In this document: piece by piece, positions 56,352 through 64,000 of the stretch
Layout: the number at the start of each line of letters is the position of its first letter
Position numbering within the stretch: the stretch's first letter is position 1
Origin: CAZLYK01 sp964563495
Lineage (GTDB): Bacteria > Acidobacteriota > Blastocatellia > RBC074
Assembly (NCBI GenBank): GCA_964563495.1
Contig: CAZLYK010000005.1
Location: 1 to 64,000, forward strand
Length of the DNA stretch: 64,000 nt
Reading direction: 5' to 3'
The notes under the pieces: model-generated
Seen by the model: only the letters and a program-made list of their open reading frames with translations
The model's database searches: none
What the model was told of the DNA's origin: nothing
Position numbers and translations under genes: made by a program

Positions 56352-56813
56352 ATGAATATTGCGGACTACAGTCAGGCGGCGCGCCGCCTGATCCGGAAAG
56401 AGAGACACGGCGTGCTCTCGACCATCTCCAGTAAGATGAACGGCTGGCCTTTCGGTTCACTCACACCTTACGCGCTGGACGCCGGAGGGGAACCGATCAT
56501 CCTGCTCAGCGGGCTGGCCGAACACACGCGCAATCTGAGCGAAGACCCGCGCGTCAGCCTCTTCATCCAGGATTCCGATGCCCTCGATAATCCGCAGACC
56601 GGCGCCCGCGTGACCCTGCTGGCCAACGCCGAACCGGCGCCTGAAGATGAAAGAGAAGAGCTGGGCCGCCTCTACCTGGGCCATTTCCCCGATTCAGCCG
56701 GCCTCTTTCAATTGGGAGATTTCAATCTCTACCGGCTCAAACTCGGCCGCGCGCGCTTCATCGGCGGCTTCGGGCAGGCTGCCTGGCTCGATGCCGAGGA
56801 TCTGATGAAATAG
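56352..56813 (+). CDS. Pyridoxamine-5'-phosphate-oxidase-fold (HugZ-like) flavoprotein
   Basis: 153 residues from ATG 56352 after GAGAGGAA. Split-barrel flavin-binding pattern: IRKERHGVLSTISSKMNGWP then FGSLTPYALD, ILLSGLAEHTRNLSEDPRVS and the C-terminal NLYRLKLGRARFIGGFGQA. This is the haem-utilisation/HugZ-type branch rather than PdxH. It could bind FMN, F420 or haem. Its 3' end overlaps the convergent PAP2 gene by 56 bases. Confidence 0.85.
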   Translation: MNIADYSQAARRLIRKERHGVLSTISSKMNGWPFGSLTPYALDAGGEPIILLSGLAEHTRNLSEDPRVSLFIQDSDALDNPQTGARVTLLANAEPAPEDEREELGRLYLGHFPDSAGLFQLGDFNLYRLKLGRARFIGGFGQAAWLDAEDLMK

Positions 56814-57729
56814 TCATTCTCGCGCCGATCCAGCATCCGATGAAGGCCATGAGGGCGCCGGCCAGGACGTCCATGACATAGTGATATCGTCCGTAAACCG
56901 TCGCCACACAGATGCTCAGGACGAGCGGCGTCAACCAGAAGCCGAGCTTCGGCGCGAACCGCCAGGCCGAAATCAACGCCACCACCGAACCCGCGACGTG
57001 CGCGCTCGGGAACGCCCCACCGTGCACCCGCCCGTGCTTCTCTATCAAATTGATCAAACCAGTCACGGGGCCGCCAGCCAGATCGACCTGCTGCAGATGA
57101 CCGAGTGTGTGATGAGGGCTTTCGATCGGAAAAAAGACGAAGACCGGGTAACAGAGGTAATATGCCGCGCAGGTCGAGGCGATAAAGATCCCGAACTCGC
57201 GCCGGCTCCCTCGCACCCATAAATATGCCCCCAATCCGATGGTCAGCAAATAGTAGCTGGTGTAAGCCAATTGCATGGATTCGGTCAGCCAGTAACTGCT
57301 GAACTGCTCTATCCAGACCGTCGGGTGAGCGCCGAAGAGCGCGTAATCCGCCCTGATCAGGATCTCGTCGAACCAACCGGGAAAGATCGCGTGGACGATC
57401 AACCCGATCTCCTCAAAGAAGAAGAGAAAGAGCAACGTCGGATACCAGTGGCTGAGAAGATCGAGCACGCGAATCTTTCGACGGCGTGCATAGGTTAACA
57501 AAAGGATCATCGCCATCAAGCCGAGATGGATCGGCAGCAGAACCCGCCAATGTTCGATGTTTTGACGGCAGATCATGATCAGCGAGGTCGAAAAGACCAG
57601 GTAGAACAGAGTCAGCCTGTCAGCCGGGTTGAGATGGCTCCACGCGTGACTCAACCGGCGGTGATCCGGGCGATCGAATCGGTAAACGACCTCAGCCAAT
57701 CTCCCCGTGTCCCGAGTTGATCTGATCAT
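56758..57729 (-). CDS. PAP2-family membrane phosphatase/phosphotransferase
   Basis: 323 residues with six or more helices and the phosphatase signature split as GGAFPSAHVAGSVVALISA and YGRYHYVMDVLAGALMAF (catalytic His residues). The longer N-terminal domain and the Ser-Ala-His form resemble the PAP2_3 group that includes inositol-phosphotransferases. It overlaps the HAD gene by 38 bases at its start and probably shares its transcript. With the CDP-alcohol transferase it may make or remodel a phospholipid head group. Confidence 0.85.
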   Translation of the reverse strand: MIRSTRDTGRLAEVVYRFDRPDHRRLSHAWSHLNPADRLTLFYLVFSTSLIMICRQNIEHWRVLLPIHLGLMAMILLLTYARRRKIRVLDLLSHWYPTLLFLFFFEEIGLIVHAIFPGWFDEILIRADYALFGAHPTVWIEQFSSYWLTESMQLAYTSYYLLTIGLGAYLWVRGSRREFGIFIASTCAAYYLCYPVFVFFPIESPHHTLGHLQQVDLAGGPVTGLINLIEKHGRVHGGAFPSAHVAGSVVALISAWRFAPKLGFWLTPLVLSICVATVYGRYHYVMDVLAGALMAFIGCWIGARMTISSDPRHRARQPARSRR

Positions 57730-58420
57730 ATGTTCTTCCTGTCAGTCTGCGCGGCCCGTCGCAGGTAAAAACCTCTCTCATCCACCCTTTGCTTTCGGCC
57801 AATTGATGCAAAAGATCGTCGGCATTGGTCGCCACCGGATTGCCGACCAATGCCAGCAAATGGCGATCGGAATACCTATCGGCGTAAGCGAAAGACCGCT
57901 TGACATCGATCGCCCCGCCGGCATTGAGGTCCCGCAAAATTTCGGCTTTCGTTTCGCCATACGGATGCGGGCCGGCGATCCGCCCGGTCAGGATCCGTCC
58001 TTCCGATTCGAGCTGCGTGCCGATGTGGGCGAAGACGCCGAGATGCTCCGCCAGCGGCTCGAGCAGGCAATTGAGCGTCCCGGAAAGCAGGATAACCAGA
58101 TGCCCCGCTTGCTGGTGCCATCGGAGCCGTTCGACCCCCCCATCCAAAAGGCGTGGGGCGATCTCGGCCTCGAAACATTCCCGCGCCAGCTTCCTCACCC
58201 GCTGAGCCTCTTTGCCCCGAAGGTAAAATTTGTTCGCCCTCAGCGCCGCCCGCCCCTCAGCCAAACTCTTGATCATCCCAAGAGAGAAGCGAAGCAGATC
58301 ACCGAGCTTCATCTCACCACGCCGGAGCAGGTATTTGATAAAGATCTGTTCGAGCGAGGTGCCGGCGATGAGCGTCCCATCGACATCGAAGATCGCCGCG
58401 ATCTGTTTTTGCGTCACCAT
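57692..58420 (-). CDS. HAD-superfamily (IB) phosphatase
   Basis: 242 residues starting MVTQKQIAAIFDVDGTLIAG, where D-x-D-G-T is the nucleophile motif. Motif II LVILLSGTLN carries the Ser. The late motif is AYADRYSDRHLLALVGNP, which is the family's Y-x-D-S-x-x-D-x-x-x-x-x-x-V-G-x-x-x with S replaced (ADRYSDRH). It belongs to the SerB/PGP phosphatase-like HAD-IB group. Placed two bases from the CDP-alcohol transferase, it may dephosphorylate that enzyme's phospholipid phosphate product, like phosphatidylglycerophosphatase. Confidence 0.85.
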   Translation of the reverse strand: MVTQKQIAAIFDVDGTLIAGTSLEQIFIKYLLRRGEMKLGDLLRFSLGMIKSLAEGRAALRANKFYLRGKEAQRVRKLARECFEAEIAPRLLDGGVERLRWHQQAGHLVILLSGTLNCLLEPLAEHLGVFAHIGTQLESEGRILTGRIAGPHPYGETKAEILRDLNAGGAIDVKRSFAYADRYSDRHLLALVGNPVATNADDLLHQLAESKGWMREVFTCDGPRRLTGRTYDQINSGHGEIG

Positions 58421-58422
58421 GT

Positions 58423-59070
58423 CTATTTCTCCGCCGCCAGGTCGCTTCTGAAAAATCGGGCACCCTCGATGATCACCGGGATGCCGCGGACCACGCAGAA
58501 AATGACCGTGGCGAGGGCCAGCCCGAGTGCACCTATCCGGACGAAGGTCATGAGCCATCCGGCCAATGTCGCCTGCCATGCCGGGGTCTGCGCCAGCGCC
58601 AGCCACAGGCCGAGGGCAAAGAATGCCGCGCATTTGATAATCCCATAAGCGGCGCGACTCGCGCGCGAACCGACCAGCATACGTCCCCACCAGGTGCGCA
58701 TCATGGTCTTTTCACCAAAGGCCGTCTGCCCATGGGCAAAAGCGATCGACCGTAAAAAATCTGTAAACCCTCCACGCACGATGACGATCACCGGCAGCCA
58801 GTAAGAGACCAACCCGACCGACGCAAAATAGACCCAGAAAGCACTCTCGACGATCCGGTCCGCGGCGATATCAAATGCCGCACCCAGATCACTGGTCAGG
58901 CCCTTGCGCCGCGCCACGTACCCATCGACGGCGTCCAGCGCCAGCGTCAGAATCAGAATCACCAGTGCAGCCATGCCGGCATACGGTCCGAACTTCTTCC
59001 CGGCCTCAAACAAAGCAATCGAGCCGAATGTCATAAACACCCTGATCAGCGTAATCATATTCGGAGACAT
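58423..59070 (-). CDS. CDP-alcohol phosphatidyltransferase
   Basis: 215 residues from the ATG at 59070 (GGAGGGAGG upstream). The family's metal-binding signature D-x2-D-G-x2-A-R-x8-G-x3-D-x3-D is complete in DAVDGYVARRKGLTSDLGAA followed by FDIAADR. About six helices. Such enzymes join CDP-diacylglycerol to glycerol-3-phosphate, serine, inositol phosphate or similar. It is the first gene of a three-gene unit with the HAD phosphatase and PAP2 proteins, which favours an alcohol-phosphate acceptor whose product is then dephosphorylated. Confidence 0.93.
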   Translation of the reverse strand: MSPNMITLIRVFMTFGSIALFEAGKKFGPYAGMAALVILILTLALDAVDGYVARRKGLTSDLGAAFDIAADRIVESAFWVYFASVGLVSYWLPVIVIVRGGFTDFLRSIAFAHGQTAFGEKTMMRTWWGRMLVGSRASRAAYGIIKCAAFFALGLWLALAQTPAWQATLAGWLMTFVRIGALGLALATVIFCVVRGIPVIIEGARFFRSDLAAEK

Positions 59071-59317
59071 AATTTTCCTCCCTCCGCCCTGACTTGAGGC
59101 CATACCGCCGGCCCACGCTCTGCCTCATGCCTGTTACAATCCGTATGCCGGTCATTCCGATATCGATGGAACTATTGTCAGGGTTGGACTTTAACGGCAG
59201 TTCCGGGGAAGATACCGGGGTTGACGAGGCTCCCTGCAGTGTCTGAATTTTCCGACGAGTGGCGTTTTTGCCGGCCGGGAGTCAAAACTTTTCCGATAGC
59301 TTCGCGTATGGGGAGTT

Positions 59318-60004
59318 ATGCCGAACAAAACGCTCAAGAAAGACGGAGATTCGATTAAATTCCTGATCGGGGCGTCCGTCCTGACCCTGCTGATCTCGTT
59401 TATCCCGCTCGGCTGGATCCTGGTCTATCCTTTACGCCTGTTCGTGACTTTTATTCACGAGGGAGGACACGCCATGGCCGCCTGGCTGACGCTGGGATCG
59501 GTCGATCGACTGATCATCTATGCGGATGCGAGCGGAGAAACTTACACGCGCGGCGGATTACAGCCGGTCATCGCCAGCGCCGGATATCTGACCAGTACGG
59601 CCTTTGGCGTCGCCCTGCTCCTGCTCAGCCGGCAGGGGAAGAACGCCAAATCCGTCCTCTCCGTCACCGCCGGCCTGATCCTGGTCATCACGGCGCTCTT
59701 TGCCGGAGATATCTTCAGCTGGGTGACGGGCATCTTCCTGACCATCGGAATAATCTGGATCGCGATCGGGGCAAGCCTGCGAATAGCCCATTTCTTCCTC
59801 AATTTCCTCGCTGTCCAATGCTGCCTCAACGCGCTCTTCGATTTGAGGACGCTCTTTTTAGTTTCAGCCAACACCGGCCTGCAAAGCGACGCGGTGACCA
59901 TGGAGCAGCTGACCATGGTTCCGGCGATCGTCTGGGCTTCATGCTGGCTGATCCTCTCAATCACCGCGTTGACCGTCGCGCTCCGGAAATACGCGGTCGA
60001 ATAG
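59318..60004 (+). CDS. M50B-like membrane metallopeptidase-family protein
   Basis: 228 residues, about six helices. FIHEGGHAMAAW gives H47-E48-x-x-H51, the zinc motif of site-2-protease-like M50 proteins. The second motif is not obvious; a late SANTGLQSDAV loop may stand for it. This is the short M50B-like (PF13398) type, often of unproven activity. It is a single gene. It may be a membrane protease or only a structural homologue. Confidence 0.8.
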   Translation: MPNKTLKKDGDSIKFLIGASVLTLLISFIPLGWILVYPLRLFVTFIHEGGHAMAAWLTLGSVDRLIIYADASGETYTRGGLQPVIASAGYLTSTAFGVALLLLSRQGKNAKSVLSVTAGLILVITALFAGDIFSWVTGIFLTIGIIWIAIGASLRIAHFFLNFLAVQCCLNALFDLRTLFLVSANTGLQSDAVTMEQLTMVPAIVWASCWLILSITALTVALRKYAVE

Positions 60005-60162
60005 GACCGAGCACCCTGGCAGCGCGCGTACCCGGCAAATCTTTCGGGCATCTTGTTAATCCCGCCTATTTTAGTAATATTGGAACTGTCTTGATCGTCC
60101 ATCGTTTGAGAATAACGGGCGGCCCCAGATTGCTTTACCTTAGGAAGGAGCTCAGAAGTTTT

Positions 60163-60672
60163 ATGATTGATCATCGTCCCTCCCGCCGTCTGCAAGCGGG
60201 TTTTTCACTTATCGAGCTGTTGATCGTGGTTGCCATCATCGGCATCCTGGCGGCGGTCGCAGTCCCCAAACTCCTCGACAATATCAAGCTCGGCCGGCAA
60301 ACTGCGACCATGGAGTCGCTCAGAACCATTCATAACAACCAGGCTCATTACAGTGCGCTGAAGGGGAAATTCGGCTCTCTCAAAGATCTCAATGAAGCGG
60401 GTCTGGTCGACGCCAGCTATGCTACCGGCGGCGCCGTGAGCGGTTATGTCTACAATTCCACTGAAGCGACGGCCGATCAATATTGCGTTCAGGCGACCCG
60501 TCAGACCCCAAACACCGCGTACAGAGATTACAACGTGATTGAAGATGGAACGCTTCGCTTCGTCGAATCGAAATCGCCGGCTCCGATACCTCACGGCCAG
60601 GGCACGCCGATTGGTATGGAGAGCGGAGGAGGAACGACGCCGGCTGCCGGAACCGAAGCCCCGAAGCAGTAA
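60163..60672 (+). CDS. Type IV pilin/pseudopilin-like protein
   Basis: 169 residues. A short leader ends in QAG, then the prepilin peptidase site and the N-terminal helix FSLIELLIVVAIIGILAAVA (Phe+1, Glu+5). A pilin-like globular domain with a single Cys (DQYCVQATRQ) follows, and the last 20 residues are Gly/Pro/Thr-rich. No assembly genes are adjacent, so it is either a major pilin encoded alone or a minor secretion pseudopilin. GGAAGGAG lies about 13 bases before the ATG. Its stop TAA directly precedes a perfect palindrome. Confidence 0.92.
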   Translation: MIDHRPSRRLQAGFSLIELLIVVAIIGILAAVAVPKLLDNIKLGRQTATMESLRTIHNNQAHYSALKGKFGSLKDLNEAGLVDASYATGGAVSGYVYNSTEATADQYCVQATRQTPNTAYRDYNVIEDGTLRFVESKSPAPIPHGQGTPIGMESGGGTTPAAGTEAPKQ

Positions 60673-60777
60673 ATAGACAGGATTGACAGGATTTCTGCAG
60701 GATTAGACAGGATTGTTTTACTGCCTCATCTGATAATCCTGTCTAATCCTGCAGAAATCCTGTCAATCCTGTCTATT
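60672..60777. repeat. CAGGATT palindrome, reference copy with 43-bp perfect arms
   Basis: Arms 60672-60714 and 60735-60777 pair perfectly around a 20-base loop. The left arm holds four CAGGATT heptamers at spacings of 9, 11 and 10 bases (AATAGA-CAGGATT-GA-CAGGATT-TCTG-CAGGATT-AGA-CAGGATT). It lies between the pilin and a VWA gene in the same direction. Confidence 0.95.
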
Positions 60778-60819
60778 CACCAGTACGACCGCTCGCCGCC
60801 CGCGATTTTCTGACCCGCT

Positions 60820-60848
60820 TTACTGCCTGCTCCCGCGCAAACTATAAT
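60820..60848 (+). promoter_or_regulatory. Candidate sigma-70 promoter for the tandem VWA genes
   Basis: TTACTG (60820-60825) and a perfect TATAAT (60843-60848) spaced 17 bases, about 58 bases before the VWA gene's start at 60906. Confidence 0.45.
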
Positions 60849-60905
60849 CAATCTCTCGTTCAATCAATCTGAATCAGAGCAGTTAATTGGAGGAAGTGTA
60901 AAGTC

Positions 60906-61940
60906 ATGAACAAGCGTCACCGGATGAACGCCTGGATGACAGTGGCGTTGGCCGCTTTCGTTCTATGCCTGGGATTGCTCGTGGTTAGCGCGGGGCAATC
61001 AGGTTCACCCCAAAAGCAGGACGATAAGAACAAGCCAACCGCGGTTAAACAGGATGAGCTGACGCCGGGACAGATCTCGACCGTGACGGTCAACGTGCGG
61101 CTGCCGATAACGGTCGCCGAGAGTAAATCCGGCCGGTTCATAGTCAACCTCAAACAATCGGATTTTGAGGTTTATGAGGACAAGGTCCCGCAGCGGATCG
61201 AATCATTCGTGCCGCAGAGCGATCTTCCTCTGGATGTCGCGGTGCTCATGGACACGTCGAACAGCGTTAAGCCCAAGCTCAAGTTTGAAAAGGACGCGGC
61301 CGTATCTTTCCTCCAGACAATGCTGACTTCGCGACGAGACCGCGCCCTGTTTGCAACCTTCGATTCCGAAGTCGAACTGCATCAGGATTTCACCAACCGC
61401 CTCGACCTCTTGACGCGGGCGATCGATAAGGTCAAAGCCCAGGGCGAGACGCGTATGTACGACGCCGTCCACCAGGTCTGTGAAGAGAAGATGGCGGCTT
61501 CCCCCGGACGCCGCCGCGCCATGGTCATTATCACCGACGGTGAGGACACGGTCAGCGAGCGCACGCTGAAGGATGCGATCGATATCGCCCAGCGAACCGA
61601 GACCGTCATCTTCGTGATCAGCACCAAAGCCGGCGGATTCTTCGGCGTCCAGGCCGGTACAGTCGATCGTCGTGAAGATAAGGAGATTAAACGTCTGGCC
61701 GAAGACACCGGCGGCCGCGCCTTCTTTACCGCTGAGGTGATCGAGCTGGAAAGAAGCTTTTCCCGGATCGCGATTGAGCTGCGCAGCCAGTATCTGGTCG
61801 CCTACTCGCCGACCAATGACAAGTTCGATGGAAAGTTCCGCGAGATAGAGGTCAAACTTCCCAATCATAAGGATTACAGGATCCGAACCAAGAAAGGTTA
61901 CACGGCGATCCCGCCGCGCACGGTGAGCGCCAGGCAGTAG
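60906..61940 (+). CDS. Exported VWA-domain protein (Acidobacterial VWFA-related type), tandem copy 1
   Basis: 344 residues: signal or anchor (LAAFVLCLGLLVVSAGQ), a short Lys/Gln-rich linker, then the VWFA-related domain. The domain has VTVNVRLPITVAESKSGRFI, SDFEVYEDKVPQRIESF and MIDAS AVLMDTSNSV (D-x-S-x-S). GETRMYDAVHQVCEEK and MVIITDGEDT supply further MIDAS residues, and the end is YLVAYSPTNDKFDGKFREIE. GGAGG precedes the start. It is followed 35 bases later by a paralogue; the pair probably forms one operon. Partner unknown; these proteins are abundant in Acidobacteria. Confidence 0.9.
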   Translation: MNKRHRMNAWMTVALAAFVLCLGLLVVSAGQSGSPQKQDDKNKPTAVKQDELTPGQISTVTVNVRLPITVAESKSGRFIVNLKQSDFEVYEDKVPQRIESFVPQSDLPLDVAVLMDTSNSVKPKLKFEKDAAVSFLQTMLTSRRDRALFATFDSEVELHQDFTNRLDLLTRAIDKVKAQGETRMYDAVHQVCEEKMAASPGRRRAMVIITDGEDTVSERTLKDAIDIAQRTETVIFVISTKAGGFFGVQAGTVDRREDKEIKRLAEDTGGRAFFTAEVIELERSFSRIAIELRSQYLVAYSPTNDKFDGKFREIEVKLPNHKDYRIRTKKGYTAIPPRTVSARQ

Positions 61941-61975
61941 AACGCAATCGTGAGCCGCCGGTAAAGGAGTAACAC

Positions 61976-63016
61976 ATGATCAAGTCAGTATTGAAAGCAC
62001 GGTATGGATGGTTTCTCTTCGTCGCTCTGGCGGCTGCGGCGGTCACTTTCGCGTTGGTCACGAATGATCGGGTCAACGCGCAGGAGAAGCAGAAACCGCA
62101 GCAGAAGCCCCCGCAGAAAGTCGATGAAGAGCAGACGATCAAACTCGGCACTCAACTGGTCAACGTACTTTTCAGCGCGCAGGACAAACAAAATCGCTAC
62201 ATCAACGATCTGAAACAGGAAGAGGTGGAGATTTTAGAGAACGGCCAGTCGCAAGGGATCTTCACTTTCAAGCGGGAGTTCGATCTCCCGTTGACGCTGG
62301 CATTGCTGATCGACGTGAGCGGAAGCGAGCAATATACGCTGCCAATGTTGAAAGACGCGGGCGGGCAATTCGTCGATTCGGTGCTGCGGACGGGCAAGGA
62401 CACCGCGGCCGTGATCAAGTTCGAGGGCGAAGCGACGGTCATGCAGAACCTGACCTCGAACCCGGCTCGCGTGCGGCGGGCGCTGGAAGAGATCTCCTAC
62501 ATTGCACCGCCTCCGGTCAGCATCTATGGCGGACCGACGCCGCCGATCAACAGTGGTTCACGCCAGGGAGGCACGTCGCTTCACGACGCCTTGATCGCGA
62601 CTTGCGCCGATATGCTGGCCAGAGAGCCCGGCCGCAAGACAATCATCGTTCTGACCGACGGCGTCGACACCACCAGCCGGATGAAGATCGGCGATGCGAT
62701 CGATGAAGCGCTGCGAGCCGAGGTCGTGATCTATTCGATCGGGATCGGAGATCCGGGGTTCGGCGGAGTCAACGAAGGCGCGTTGAAGAAGATCAGCGAG
62801 TCGACCGGTGGGCGGGCAGTCTTTCCGAGGAGCGGCCGCGAACTGGACAAGGCTTTCGCCCAGCTCGAACAAGATCTGCGCCAGCAATACCTGCTCGCCT
62901 ATGAACCTAAAAATGACGCGACCGACGGATCTTTCCGCAAGATCGAGATTCGGGTCGCTAACCGCAAAGACCTGCGCGTCCGCCATCGCAAAGGGTACTA
63001 CGCACCGAAATCGTAA
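61976..63016 (+). CDS. Exported VWA-domain protein, tandem copy 2
   Basis: 346 residues, paralogous to the preceding gene: anchor (WFLFVALAAAAVTFALVTN), Gln/Lys-Pro linker, then LVNVLFSAQDKQNRYINDLK, EEVEILENGQSQGIFTF, MIDAS ALLIDVSGSEQYTL, GGTSLHDALIAT, IVLTDGVDTTS and the end LLAYEPKNDATDGSFRKIEI. It carries a proline/glycine insert (IAPPPVSIYGGPTPPINSGS) absent from copy 1. AAAGGAG precedes the ATG. The stop is followed by a palindrome copy. Confidence 0.9.
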   Translation: MIKSVLKARYGWFLFVALAAAAVTFALVTNDRVNAQEKQKPQQKPPQKVDEEQTIKLGTQLVNVLFSAQDKQNRYINDLKQEEVEILENGQSQGIFTFKREFDLPLTLALLIDVSGSEQYTLPMLKDAGGQFVDSVLRTGKDTAAVIKFEGEATVMQNLTSNPARVRRALEEISYIAPPPVSIYGGPTPPINSGSRQGGTSLHDALIATCADMLAREPGRKTIIVLTDGVDTTSRMKIGDAIDEALRAEVVIYSIGIGDPGFGGVNEGALKKISESTGGRAVFPRSGRELDKAFAQLEQDLRQQYLLAYEPKNDATDGSFRKIEIRVANRKDLRVRHRKGYYAPKS

Positions 63017-63020
63017 GAGG

Positions 63021-63087
63021 AATAGACAGGATTGACAGGATTTTTCCAAGATTCGACAAGATCAAATCCCAGCAATCCTGTCTATCT
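63021..63087. repeat. CAGGATT palindrome copy, shortened right arm
   Basis: AATAGACAGGATTGACAGG then TTTTTCCAAGATTCGACAAG; the right arm is reduced to AGCAATCCTGTCTATCTC. It is located after the second VWA gene. Confidence 0.75.
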
Positions 63088-63112
63088 CAACACACCGGCC
63101 GGTGTGGCCGGC

Positions 63113-64000
63113 ATGGCCGGCATGGCTGGCACGGATAGATACATCTGGAAAAATGACTTCTACCTGTGGCTGCCGCTCACGCTCGTCTCGTGGTGGCTGG
63201 CCTGGAAATACCAGGACCGATTCATCTCGGACTGGGATGGGTTCGATTACACCAGCTACACGGTCAAGGGTTTGCCGTCGGCTCTGGGCCTCGGTCGCGC
63301 GCTCTTTCTCGGATATAACCGGTTACTCTGGGTGGTCGCTCAACGAGGTTTCGGAGTTCCGGCTGAGCAGGCCTATCTGGTCATACGGTATGCGGTGATT
63401 GCGCTGAGCGGCCCGACGATCGTCGGGATCTACGCCCTCGGCAAAGAGCTCACGGCGAGCCGTCTCGCGTCATTCATCTGTGCGCTGCTGGTGGTGGCGT
63501 CTCCGTTCTACATCATTTACAGCGGACGGACGATGAGCGAGATACCCGGTTTCTTCATGCTCGGCTGGTCGCTCTGGTGGATGCTGCGCAGCCTGCGGCG
63601 TGGACGGGCGGTGAGTTTTCTGATCGCCGCCTACCTGATCGGTCTAAGCGCCAACATTCGCGAGTTCGCCGTCTTCTTCCTGCCGTTTATCCCGATCGCG
63701 GCGCATCTATATCGGCGAAACTGGAAGCTCGGGGCAGGCGCTTTTGGGCTGGCGGTCTTCGGGATGTTCAATGGAATCATGTTCTGGACGGTTTATGCGC
63801 CGGAATGTTACTGGCCCGCCGCGATCAGCTGGTACAGGTTGAGTGCGCACGAGCGCGAAATCTATCCGATCACTTTCCGGAATTTCCTCTTCTTCGGCGA
63901 TTTCGCATTTCAATGCTCAGCCGCGACGGCGATCGTCATTCCGCTGGCGTTCCTGCTGCTTTGGCCACGAAAAAAGCTGCGACCGTTGCTCTTTTTCGGG
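63113..64000 (+). CDS. Polytopic membrane glycosyltransferase-like protein (3' end beyond the window)
   Basis: An open frame runs without a stop to the window edge (296 codons seen). It has at least eight hydrophobic segments. The start region shows FISDWDGFDYTSYTVKGLPS, in which the W-D-x-x-x-Y loop resembles the first periplasmic Asp loop of ArnT/PMT-type (GT-C) lipid-linked glycosyltransferases, then IYSGRTMSEIPGFFMLG, which matches the S-R/E-x-P loop after the catalytic region. The ATGs at 63113 and 63122 follow a tandem GTGGCCGGC-ATGGCCGGC-ATGGCTGGC; no Shine-Dalgarno sequence is visible, so the start is uncertain. Donor and acceptor are unknown. Confidence 0.72.
   Translation, partial: MAGMAGTDRYIWKNDFYLWLPLTLVSWWLAWKYQDRFISDWDGFDYTSYTVKGLPSALGLGRALFLGYNRLLWVVAQRGFGVPAEQAYLVIRYAVIALSGPTIVGIYALGKELTASRLASFICALLVVASPFYIIYSGRTMSEIPGFFMLGWSLWWMLRSLRRGRAVSFLIAAYLIGLSANIREFAVFFLPFIPIAAHLYRRNWKLGAGAFGLAVFGMFNGIMFWTVYAPECYWPAAISWYRLSAHEREIYPITFRNFLFFGDFAFQCSAATAIVIPLAFLLLWPRKKLRPLLFFG

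Noticed and set aside
57707..58648. A 313-codon plus-strand frame opposite the HAD phosphatase and CDP-alcohol transferase
   Set aside because: It mirrors two genes with intact catalytic motifs; its own translation shows no family pattern.

Overview
The window is a 64 kb piece of a high-G+C, Gram-negative bacterial chromosome. It is most likely an acidobacterium, perhaps of the Blastocatellia type. That is an inference from family content: three VWA proteins of the 'VWFA-related' kind, an Oar-like TonB-dependent receptor with a carboxypeptidase-regulatory N-terminus, cytochrome c/PHM-like copper proteins, two M61 peptidases, a DUF885 lipoprotein and several Tat-exported enzymes. No rRNA is present. 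Two runs of 100 N are each flanked by an identical 55-base direct repeat. This is the signature of contig ends overlapping by an assembler k-mer; merging the overlaps restores one open reading frame across each gap.

Layout. 0-5.4 kb: apbE, then a leftward iron cluster (feoB, a DtxR-type regulator, an ATP-grasp enzyme). 5.4-13.6 kb: secreted or exported enzymes (DUF885 lipoprotein, M61 peptidase, a two-subunit molybdenum hydroxylase, a cytochrome-fused PQQ dehydrogenase). 13.6-16.9 kb: an insertion bounded by 81-bp inverted repeats and a 16-bp direct repeat. It lies inside a dispersed palindrome and carries broken genes plus two unfamiliar genes. 17-34 kb: a probable catabolic region with an amidohydrolase, three paralogous haem c/copper monooxygenase-like proteins, a TetR regulator with a candidate operator, a large TonB receptor, an alpha/beta hydrolase, DUF6351 and DUF3089 proteins, a cyclase-family hydrolase and DoxX. 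34-40 kb: tRNA-Leu(CAA), a TauE/SafE permease, tyrS, a VWA protein with a haem c motif, glycyl-tRNA synthetase and uppP. 40.8-44.1 kb: an NAD-salvage operon in which pncB and a macrodomain protein are followed by a fusion of nicotinamidase-like, Nudix and winged-helix domains. 44.5-54.5 kb: mixed genes (pdxH, a small XRE regulator, an RRM protein, an SPL-type radical SAM protein, M61, polysaccharide deacetylase, a class V aminotransferase fold, NIPSNAP, a FecR/DUF6600-like protein). 54.9-64 kb: a Gfo/Idh/MocA protein, a flavin-type oxidase fold, a three-gene lipid cluster (CDP-alcohol transferase, HAD phosphatase, PAP2), an M50-like protein, a pilin, two tandem VWA proteins and a truncated membrane glycosyltransferase-like gene.

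The most striking non-coding feature is a family of about 16 dispersed long palindromes between genes. Each arm is built from four CAGGATT heptamers about 9-11 bp apart. The arms co-vary exactly, reach 40-49 perfect base pairs and often contain the stop codons of adjacent genes. Three further dispersed-looking hairpin types occur: a GCCCGGGTAC hairpin, a GACGGGG-rich palindrome and a 245-bp multi-hairpin element. The candidates most worth following as undescribed biology are this palindrome family, the element inserted into one copy, the NAD/ADP-ribose operon with its fusion protein, and the triplicated haem c/copper cluster.
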